Assembly (NCBI RefSeq): GCF_934754915.1
Contig: NZ_CAKVKB010000106.1
Span: 1 to 11,421, forward strand
From: an uncultured Clostridium sp.
Lineage (GTDB): Bacteria > Bacillota > Clostridia > Clostridiales > Clostridiaceae
Direction of reading: 5' to 3'
DNA length: 11,421 nucleotides
The position numbers were made by a program, and so were the translations under genes. The notes beneath the pieces were generated by a model that was given only the letters and a program-made list of their open reading frames with translations, had not been told where the DNA came from and ran no database searches. Within the stretch, counting starts at the first letter, position 1. Every line of letters begins with the position of its first letter. Of the stretch, positions 1-5,910 are shown in pieces.

Positions 1-5
1 ACTCA

Positions 6-13
6 CACCCCTT
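6..13 (-). promoter_or_regulatory. Shine-Dalgarno of a gene starting left of the window
   Basis: On the minus strand the bases read AAGGGGTG, followed by TGAGT up to the window edge. This is a good clostridial ribosome binding site placed so that a start codon would fall just outside the window. It suggests a minus-strand gene immediately downstream of recQ, separated from it by about 125 bases. A TATAAT that could be its -10 lies at 86-91 on the minus strand, with no convincing -35. The gene itself cannot be seen, so its existence is an inference. Confidence 0.4.
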
Positions 14-43
14 AAATTCCTATATATGATCCTTATATAAATA

Positions 44-58
44 TATTTTCAGAAAATT
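44..58. promoter_or_regulatory. CodY-like palindromic operator
   Basis: The 15 bases TATTTTCAGAAAATT match the published CodY box AATTTTCWGAAAATT at 14 of 15 positions; only the first base differs. CodY is the GTP- and branched-chain-amino-acid-responsive repressor of low-GC Firmicutes. The site lies between the end of recQ and a putative Shine-Dalgarno at the left edge, so it more likely controls the gene off the left edge than recQ. The match is seen directly; binding is inferred. In an AT-rich genome such words can arise by chance. Confidence 0.45.
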
Positions 59-125
59 TTTTTATTACTAATATTATTAACTTTTATTATATACATTCCA
101 ATTAATAACACTTAATTGTCAATTA

Positions 126-2582
126 TCATTCATTATGCGTTAAAATATAATTTTTTAATATAACTGCTCTTATGCTCTCATATTTTATACCTGGAAGAAT
201 TCTTTTTAATTCATTAATTTTTTCAAATCCTTTTAATTTAATTGCTTTTAATATTTCCTTTTCTTCAGCTTCTGTAAAAAATTCATTTAAATCTATGTCA
301 AAATTATCTTCTCCAAATTCTTTAATATAATCTGTAACATATCCAAGTATAGTTGAAACTGACACTTCCAATTCTTTTGACACATGATAGATATCATTAT
401 CATTTTTCAACATATCAATTGCAATTTCATTAACCTCTCTATTTTCTCCATCAATTATTATTTTCTTTTTATTTTTAGATATCCATTGATGATTTATATT
501 ATTTTCATTCACGTATTTTTTTACTATTTCTATTATTTCCTCACCATGAGATTCTATTTTTTTAGGTCCAATACCACTTATATCCTTTAATTCATCAATT
601 GTCACAGGATATCGTCCACTTATTTCTTTTAATATATTTTTATGCATTATTGACTGGGGGTACATATTGTTTTCCTTTTCCGACCATTTTTTTCTTGCAT
701 CATAAAGGATTTTATATAATTTTTCATCACTTTCTACTTCCAGTGTCAGTTCATTTTCTTTGTTTGATGTTATTATTTCAAGACTTCCACTTTTTGAAAG
801 ATTTATATTATTATTCTGTGCATATTCTCTTATGGCATTTTCAAATCTTTCTCCATATTTACTGTACTTAAGTTCACCAACACCAGTTATGTTAAGCATA
901 GCTTCTTTATAAACAGGATATTTTATTGACATTTCCTTTAACGTAATATCTCCAAAAATAACATAAGGAGGCACATTATTTTCATCCGCAATATTCCTTC
1001 TAATTTCTTTAAGGATTTCAAATAATTCATTATTTTCATGTACCTTTTTATGAACTGCGAACTCCTTAAGCATTACTTTTTCCTCCCCTACAAGAACTTT
1101 CCTTGACATCTGATTTAAAGCAAGTATTGGATAAGTTCCTTCAACCACACGTATATACCCTTGAGATGTAAGTGTATTTATAAATGTTTTTAGTTCATCT
1201 GCAGAATAATTCTTCATAATTCCATAAGTCGATAGTTGATCAAATTTAAACTGAAGTACTTTTTTATTTTTTGAACCTCTTAAAACATCTACTACCATGC
1301 CTGCTCCAAATTTTTGATTCATCCTATATATACATGATAATACTTTCTGTGCATCTATTGTTTTATCAATTATTTCACCTTCATTTAAACAATTGCTGCA
1401 GGAATTACAGTCTTCTTTGAGCTCCTCTCCAAAATATGAAAGAATGAATTTTTTATAGCACTCATTACTGTAAACAAAATCTATCATCTGCTGAAGCTTT
1501 TTATATTGTATAACCTGTCTTTCTGGATTTTCTATAGAAGTTTCAATAAGATATTTTTGAATCTGAACATCTTGTGGAGAAAATAAAAGTATACATTCAC
1601 TCTTATCACCATCTCTTCCCCCTCTTCCTATTTCCTGATAATAACTTTCTATATTTCTAGGCATATTATAATGTATTACATATCTTATATCAGGTTTATC
1701 AATACCCATCCCAAATGCATTTGTTGCAACCATTATGTTTGCCCTGTCATATATAAAACCTTCCTGATTTTCTCTTCTCTGTTCTTCACTTAACCCAGCA
1801 TGATAGTGGGTTACATTATATCCCTTTGAACATAAAAGTTCATAAATCTTATCTACTTCTTTTCTTGTTGACGCATATATTATTCCTGACACATTTGAAT
1901 TGTTGTTGATATAATCTAAAAGATATCTGTTCTTGTCTCCGCCTTTTATTACATTTATAAAAAGATTTTCCCGATTGAATCCAGTCACATATATATCTGG
2001 ATTTTTCAATAACAAAAGATTTACTATGTCCTCACGAACTTCTTCTGAAGCTGTTGCTGTAAATGCTGTCACAACAGGTTTTTCTTCTAATATATTTATA
2101 AAGTGTGCAATTTTTCTATAACTAGATCTGAAATCATGCCCCCATTGAGAAACACAATGTGCTTCATCAACAGCAACCTGTGAAATTCTGCATCTTCCTA
2201 TAATGTTCAAAAATCCTACACTTTCAAGCCTTTCAGGTGCAATATAAAGAATCTTCACCATGTTATTTTCTATTTTGTTTACTACTTCATTTTCTTTTAC
2301 TGAACTCAATGTACTATTTATAAATTCAGCATCAATTCCCATGTTTTTCAAAGTATCAACCTGGTCTTTCATGAGGGATATGAGAGGTGATATAACTATC
2401 GTCATTCCATCAAACATAAGAGCTGGAATCTGATAACATATTGATTTTCCTCCTCCTGTAGGCATTATAGCAAGAACATCATTTCCTTTTATTATTGAAT
2501 TTATTATATCTTCCTGACCTTTTCTAAAAAATTTATATCCATAATATTTTTCTAAAATATTACGAGCACGTTCATTAACCAT
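126..2582 (-). CDS. recQ: ATP-dependent DNA helicase RecQ, long form
   Basis: This is a 3'-5' DNA helicase of recombination and fork repair. Numbered from the chosen start (818 aa), Walker A MPTGGGKS is at 40-47 and DEAH at 139-142, followed by the RecQ aromatic loop VSQWGHDF. Helicase motif VI (QEIGRGGRDG) is near 316-325. The RQC zinc module uses Cys375, 392, 395 and 398. Two HRDC domains follow (about 516-589 and 618-692), then a helix-turn-helix region (about 715-760) and a helical tail. E. coli RecQ is about 610 aa with one HRDC, so this is the extended form. The ATG nine bases further upstream (2591) would touch the Shine-Dalgarno AAAGGA directly, so the ATG at 2582 with 8 bases of spacing is preferred. 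A LexA-like box lies upstream. No clear terminator follows. Confidence 0.95.
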   Translation of the reverse strand: MVNERARNILEKYYGYKFFRKGQEDIINSIIKGNDVLAIMPTGGGKSICYQIPALMFDGMTIVISPLISLMKDQVDTLKNMGIDAEFINSTLSSVKENEVVNKIENNMVKILYIAPERLESVGFLNIIGRCRISQVAVDEAHCVSQWGHDFRSSYRKIAHFINILEEKPVVTAFTATASEEVREDIVNLLLLKNPDIYVTGFNRENLFINVIKGGDKNRYLLDYINNNSNVSGIIYASTRKEVDKIYELLCSKGYNVTHYHAGLSEEQRRENQEGFIYDRANIMVATNAFGMGIDKPDIRYVIHYNMPRNIESYYQEIGRGGRDGDKSECILLFSPQDVQIQKYLIETSIENPERQVIQYKKLQQMIDFVYSNECYKKFILSYFGEELKEDCNSCSNCLNEGEIIDKTIDAQKVLSCIYRMNQKFGAGMVVDVLRGSKNKKVLQFKFDQLSTYGIMKNYSADELKTFINTLTSQGYIRVVEGTYPILALNQMSRKVLVGEEKVMLKEFAVHKKVHENNELFEILKEIRRNIADENNVPPYVIFGDITLKEMSIKYPVYKEAMLNITGVGELKYSKYGERFENAIREYAQNNNINLSKSGSLEIITSNKENELTLEVESDEKLYKILYDARKKWSEKENNMYPQSIMHKNILKEISGRYPVTIDELKDISGIGPKKIESHGEEIIEIVKKYVNENNINHQWISKNKKKIIIDGENREVNEIAIDMLKNDNDIYHVSKELEVSVSTILGYVTDYIKEFGEDNFDIDLNEFFTEAEEKEILKAIKLKGFEKINELKRILPGIKYESIRAVILKNYILTHNE

Positions 2583-2590
2583 AATTGACA

Positions 2591-2596
2591 TCCTTT
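2591..2596 (-). promoter_or_regulatory. recQ Shine-Dalgarno that decides the start
   Basis: AAAGGA on the minus strand ends 8 bases before the ATG at 2582. It has no spacing at all from the alternative ATG at 2591, whose first base is the last base of the motif. This favours the 818-residue product over the 821-residue one. Confidence 0.6.
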
Positions 2597-2616
2597 CTAA
2601 ACATAAACCAGTATTG

Positions 2617-2630
2617 CAAACATACGTTCA
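2617..2630 (-). promoter_or_regulatory. LexA/DinR-type SOS box upstream of recQ
   Basis: The minus strand reads TGAACGTATGTTTG. The Gram-positive LexA (DinR) operator is CGAAC-RNRY-GTTY plus a flanking base. Here the GAAC half, the RNRY spacer (GTAT) and the GTTY half all fit, and only the first C is replaced by T. It sits about 35-48 bases upstream of the recQ start codon, where a repressor would overlap the promoter or early transcript. The sequence match is seen directly; LexA control of recQ is inferred. No strong sigma-A promoter was found near it. Confidence 0.5.
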
Positions 2631-2802
2631 TATATTTATTTAAATTATTGACTGTACTTTTCTTTTTATTCATACAAAAATAATATAATTATATTACCAA
2701 AATTAACTGAATTGAATTGTCCAACATTATGAGGAGACCTATAAGTTGTCAATTGTCCATTGTATATTATTAGTTGTAATATATATCTTACTTATAATTG
2801 AT

Positions 2803-2854
2803 AAAAATAAGAACGTATCATAAATAACAAAAAGGAAATTAATGATACGCTCTT
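2803..2854 (-). terminator. Intrinsic terminator of map
   Basis: On the minus strand AAGAGCGTATCAT (2854-2842) pairs with ATGATACGTTCTT (2821-2809) over 13 bp with one G-U pair. The loop is 20 bases and the stem is followed by ATTTTTAT. It begins 24 bases beyond the map stop codon, so it ends the map transcript and separates it from recQ. Confidence 0.85.
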
Positions 2855-2877
2855 GCTTTTGAATATATTTCTTTAAA

Positions 2878-3747
2878 TTAATATGCTATTATTTCAACAC
2901 CATCTTCTGTAATAAGAACTGTGTGCTCCCATTGAGCTGATAATTTCCCATCATCAGTATAAATAGTCCATCCATTATCAGCATCTTCATATACGTGATA
3001 AGTTCCTTCATTAACCATTGGTTCAACTGTAAGAACCATTCCTGGAACTAAAAGCATTCCTGTTCCTGCTTTTCCTACATGAGGAACAAAAGGATCTTCA
3101 TGGAACTCATTTCCTACTCCATGACCACCTAAAAGTCTTACTATTGAATATCCATTATTATGTGCATGTTCCTGACAAGCTGCCCCTATATCCCCCAAAA
3201 ATCCCCAAGGCTTAATAGCTTCAATTCCTTTAACCATACACTCTCTTGCTACTTTAACAAGTTTTTCAGCTTCTGGACTCACTTGACCTATTTTAAACAT
3301 TCTTGATGCATCAGAATAATATCCATCGAGTATTGTAGATACATCTACATTTACAATATCTCCTTCTTTTAATATTATATTTTCATCTGGAATACCATGA
3401 CATACTTCATCATTTATTGATGTACATACACTTTTAGGAAATCCTTCATAATTTAAAGGTGCTGGTATAGCTCCATGTTCAACTGTATAATCATAAACAA
3501 GCTTATCTATTTCAGCTGTACTCATTCCAGCTTTAATTTTGCTTGCAACAAGATCTAAAACACCATTATTTACAGCTGCACTCTTTTTTATTCCCTCAAT
3601 ATCTTCTGGAGATTTTATTAAATCTCTTGAAGGCACTTCAATTCCTTTTAATCTATAGCTTTCTAATTTTTCATCAAATTCTAGATGACACTTTTTGTAT
3701 TTCTTTCCACTTCCGCACCAGCATTTTGCATTTCTATCAAATGACAT
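2878..3747 (-). CDS. map: Type I methionine aminopeptidase with N-terminal SEC-C zinc motif
   Basis: This cytosolic metallopeptidase removes the initiator methionine from new proteins. It is 289 aa: a 40-residue N-terminal extension plus a catalytic pita-bread domain. The extension holds a SEC-C motif, CWCGSGKKYKKCH, with Cys9, Cys11, Cys20 and His21 as likely zinc ligands; in other proteins SEC-C contributes to ribosome or SecB contact. The five metal ligands are present as Asp135 (NVDVS), Asp146 (YSDAS), His209 (GGHGVG), Glu242 (VEPMV) and Glu274 (QWEHT), and the substrate-contacting His is in NDEVCHGIP (His117). The start is supported by AAGAGGTG about 9 bases upstream. It is a stand-alone gene here, not in a ribosomal-protein operon, with its own terminator. 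Confidence 0.96.
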   Translation of the reverse strand: MSFDRNAKCWCGSGKKYKKCHLEFDEKLESYRLKGIEVPSRDLIKSPEDIEGIKKSAAVNNGVLDLVASKIKAGMSTAEIDKLVYDYTVEHGAIPAPLNYEGFPKSVCTSINDEVCHGIPDENIILKEGDIVNVDVSTILDGYYSDASRMFKIGQVSPEAEKLVKVARECMVKGIEAIKPWGFLGDIGAACQEHAHNNGYSIVRLLGGHGVGNEFHEDPFVPHVGKAGTGMLLVPGMVLTVEPMVNEGTYHVYEDADNGWTIYTDDGKLSAQWEHTVLITEDGVEIIAY

Positions 3748-3939
3748 ATAACTTTACACCTCTTTAAAATTACTTTAACACATCTTCCATTAAAAAATAA
3801 CATAATATAGAATTTCATTATCCATAATCTGCTTAATATATTTCTAATTATAATATACTATTCTTTTAAGAAATAAGATTGTGCTAAATTTATATTTATT
3901 TTTAACTATTCTATTATTAATTTCTACTAATCCGTATCT

Positions 3940-3969
3940 ATTATAACTTAAAAGTCAATATATAATCAA
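3940..3969 (-). promoter_or_regulatory. Candidate sigma-A promoter for map
   Basis: On the minus strand TTGATT (3969-3964) and a perfect TATAAT (3945-3940) are separated by 18 bases. This would give a leader of about 190 bases before map. A second perfect TATAAT lies nearer the gene at 3852-3847 but has only a weak -35 (TATTTC). The 237-base spacer is otherwise plain AT-rich sequence, and no clear terminator for the upstream helicase gene was found in it. Confidence 0.4.
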
Positions 3970-3984
3970 ATTTTTCACTACAGA

Positions 3985-5427
3985 CTATTTTCTAGCTTTT
4001 TCACATTTTAATTTTTTTCCTTTTACTAATGCCGTTTTAAGCCCCTCTATTACTGTCTTTCCTTTTCCATTTAAGATATCAACATAAGATACATTATCCT
4101 GAACATCAATTATTCCAATATCATTTCCATCTACACCTTCTATTTTTGAAATGGCTCCTACAATATCTCCAGCTCTTATCTTTTTCTTTTTTCCTCCATT
4201 TAAATATATTTTTGTAATACCTAAATTTATTTCTTTGGATTTTTCTTTCTTTCTCTTTGGTCTGCTTTTAAGCTTTGACAAACCTTTATCCATATTATCC
4301 TTTATAAATTTTTGTGAAAAATGTTCTCTTACAGGAATTGCAAAACCTATATATTTTTCTATCTCAGCAAGATATCTATCGCCTTTTTTAAAGCATATAG
4401 ATATAGCTTTTCCTTTTGCTCCTGCCCTTCCACTTCTTCCAATCCTATGTACATACGCTTCCTTTTCAACAGGAAGTTCAAAATTAATCACATGAGTTAT
4501 GTTTTCTATATCAATTCCTCTTGCAGCAATATCTGTAGCAGCAAGAAGTCTAAATTCTCCCTTTCTGAAACTATCCATTACAGCAAACCTTTCCTTTTGA
4601 AGCATTCCTCCATGAATTTTGCCACATGAATAGCTTTTTGATTTTAAAAATTCATATATTTCATCAACCTTATCTTTTGTTCTTCCAAAAATAACTGCAC
4701 TTTCAGGTTGTTCACATATAAGAATTTCATTTAAAAATTCAAATCTTTTTTCATAATCTACATAATAGAGATTATGTTCAATGTTACTATTTGCTGCATT
4801 TTCTTTTTCTATAAAAATCTCAACAGGTCTATCCATATGTTTTCTGCACAATTTTCTTATTTCTTCTGGAATTGTTGCAGAGAACAGCATTGTAACTTTT
4901 TTCTTTGGAATTCTTCTTATTATTCCTTCAACTTGATTTATAAATCCCATATTAAGCATTTCATCTGCTTCATCTATTACAAAATACTTTATTTTATTTA
5001 TATTAAGACTTCCTCTATCAATATGATCAAGTATCCTTCCTGGTGTTCCACAAACAACGTGAGTCTTTTGCTTAAGCATTCTTTCCTGTTCACTTATAGG
5101 CTGCTTTCCAAAAATAGATACTGCTTTTATTCTCTTGAACCTTCCAATATTAACAAACTCATCACTTACCTGTACTGCTAATTCTCTTGTTGGACTAAGC
5201 ACTAAAACCTGTGGACTATTTTCATCCCAGTTTATCTTCTCACATAAAGGAATTGCAAATGCTGCAGTTTTACCACTTCCGGTCTGTGATTTGACTATAA
5301 TATCCTTATTTAATAATATTTCAGGAATTGCTTTTTCCTGAACCTCTGATGGTTTTTTATATCCAAGTCCGTCAACTGCTTTTAAAATTTCTTCACTTAT
5401 ATTGAATTTATTAAATCCATTTTTCAT
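3985..5427 (-). CDS. dbpA: DEAD-box RNA helicase, DbpA/YxiN type
   Basis: This is an RNA helicase of large ribosomal subunit maturation. The family (Bacillus YxiN, E. coli DbpA) uses its C-terminal RRM-like domain to bind the hairpin 92 region of 23S rRNA. The 480 aa match YxiN length closely. Visible motifs are Walker A SQTGSGKT (47-54), PTRELA (79-84), DEAD (152-155), SAT (183-185), ARGID (302-306) and HRIGRSGRAG (327-336). A basic linker (about 386-399) leads to the RNA-binding domain (about 400-478), which carries the YxiN-like GGKKKKIRAGDIVG and a second conserved patch around VDILNGKGK. AGGAG lies 8 bases before the ATG. Its promoter region carries overlapping inverted repeats, described separately. 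Assignment to the DbpA subfamily rests on the C-terminal domain, which other DEAD-box helicases lack. Confidence 0.93.
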   Translation of the reverse strand: MKNGFNKFNISEEILKAVDGLGYKKPSEVQEKAIPEILLNKDIIVKSQTGSGKTAAFAIPLCEKINWDENSPQVLVLSPTRELAVQVSDEFVNIGRFKRIKAVSIFGKQPISEQERMLKQKTHVVCGTPGRILDHIDRGSLNINKIKYFVIDEADEMLNMGFINQVEGIIRRIPKKKVTMLFSATIPEEIRKLCRKHMDRPVEIFIEKENAANSNIEHNLYYVDYEKRFEFLNEILICEQPESAVIFGRTKDKVDEIYEFLKSKSYSCGKIHGGMLQKERFAVMDSFRKGEFRLLAATDIAARGIDIENITHVINFELPVEKEAYVHRIGRSGRAGAKGKAISICFKKGDRYLAEIEKYIGFAIPVREHFSQKFIKDNMDKGLSKLKSRPKRKKEKSKEINLGITKIYLNGGKKKKIRAGDIVGAISKIEGVDGNDIGIIDVQDNVSYVDILNGKGKTVIEGLKTALVKGKKLKCEKARK

Positions 5428-5464
5428 TTATTTATCTCCTAATATTTCTATAATGCAATGAATT

Positions 5465-5513
5465 CTATGATTCACTAACTGCATATGCTAATCATAGCTA
5501 TTATATAGCATAT
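5465..5513. repeat. Two overlapping inverted repeats around the dbpA promoter
   Basis: ATATGCTA (5483-5490) pairs with TAGCATAT (5506-5513), a perfect 8-bp repeat with a 15-base spacer. CTATGATT (5465-5472) pairs with AATCATAG (5490-5497), also perfect over 8 bp, with a 17-base spacer. The two share base 5490 and each has an arm inside the other's loop, so the hairpins are alternatives. A perfect minus-strand TATAAT, with a weak TTTTCA -35 18 bp away, lies at 5505-5500 between the arms of the first repeat. This could be an operator or a leader switch of dbpA; the role is inferred. Confidence 0.5.
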
Positions 5514-5578
5514 CAATATAAAATGAAAACATATGTAAATACAAAATACTCTGTATATTTGATAAACTCGTAGTTTAT

Positions 5579-5607
5579 TTGACAAAAATTAGTTAAAACA
5601 TTATAAT
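5579..5607 (+). promoter_or_regulatory. Consensus sigma-A promoter of the thi operon
   Basis: TTGACA (5579-5584), a 17-base spacer and TATAAT (5602-5607) give a perfect match to the housekeeping promoter in both hexamers and spacing. Transcription should start near 5613-5615, leaving a leader of about 98 bases before thiS. Such an unregulated-looking promoter implies that control acts after initiation, at the hairpin that follows. Confidence 0.85.
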
Positions 5608-5626
5608 ATGGAATAGAGTGTTGATT

Positions 5627-5682
5627 AAGGTCACACGAAGGGGTACACCACCACGGGTGTAAGTCTTCGTGTGGCCTTTTTT
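5627..5682 (+). terminator. Leader hairpin with U-tract upstream of thiS, probable attenuator or unknown RNA element
   Basis: GGTCACACGAAG (5629-5640) pairs with CTTCGTGTGGCC (5665-5676) over 12 bp with one G-U; two A-U pairs extend it into the six T at 5677-5682. Inside, TACACC (5644-5649) pairs with GGTGTA (5656-5661) around the loop ACCACG, leaving an internal loop of GGG opposite AGT. This has the form of an intrinsic terminator starting about 15 bases after the predicted +1, ahead of the thiS Shine-Dalgarno (5699-5706). It is much richer in GC than its surroundings. It does not resemble the TPP riboswitch. The structure is seen directly; function as attenuator, aptamer or terminator of a short RNA is inferred. 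Confidence 0.75.
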
Positions 5683-5711
5683 GCATATTCCAAATTTTAG
5701 GAGGTGAAAAT

Positions 5712-5909
5712 ATGATAACTGTAAACGGAAATAAAGTATCTGATGCTGATAATCTTAAATTGATTGAATTCCTAATCAGAGAAAATTTCAATACAAAAAT
5801 GATAGCAGTTGAATGCAATGGTTCAATTATTCCAAAGACATCCTATGATAAAAAAATCCTTAAAGATGGTGACCATTTAGAAGTCGTAAGTTTTGTTGGA
5901 GGTGGCTGA
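5712..5909 (+). CDS. thiS: Sulfur carrier protein ThiS
   Basis: This ubiquitin-fold carrier delivers sulfur to the thiazole ring of thiamin. It is 65 aa, the normal family length, beginning MITVNGNKV and ending FVGGG. The C-terminal Gly-Gly is adenylated by ThiF and converted to a thiocarboxylate, which ThiG consumes. A strong AGGAGGTG lies 5 bases before the ATG. It is the first gene of the operon, directly behind the leader hairpin. The three final glycine codons GGA GGT GGC also serve as the Shine-Dalgarno of thiF, so the two genes are tightly coupled. Confidence 0.93.
   Translation: MITVNGNKVSDADNLKLIEFLIRENFNTKMIAVECNGSIIPKTSYDKKILKDGDHLEVVSFVGGG
5898..5905 (+). promoter_or_regulatory. 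thiF ribosome binding site inside the last codons of thiS
   Basis: GGAGGTGG, made by the ThiS C-terminal glycine codons, lies 5 bases before TTG at 5911. This fixes the thiF start at that TTG, one base after the thiS stop codon TGA. The farther upstream TTG at 5893 would precede this site and lacks its own. Confidence 0.7.
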
Positions 5910-5910
5910 T

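Noticed and set aside
384..871. Plus-strand open frames within recQ, and similar ones within map, dbpA, thiH and tenI
   Set aside because: They are low-complexity, Phe/Ile/Tyr-rich antisense readings of AT-rich genes with no family resemblance.
5608..5711. TPP riboswitch (THI element) upstream of thiS
   Set aside because: Expected because of the operon, but none of the conserved aptamer segments is present, and the ~98-base leader is filled by a simple nested hairpin.
5513..5818. Minus-strand open frame across the thi promoter and thiS
   Set aside because: It is antisense to the leader hairpin and thiS, has no recognisable protein pattern and no ribosome binding site; it is a shadow frame.
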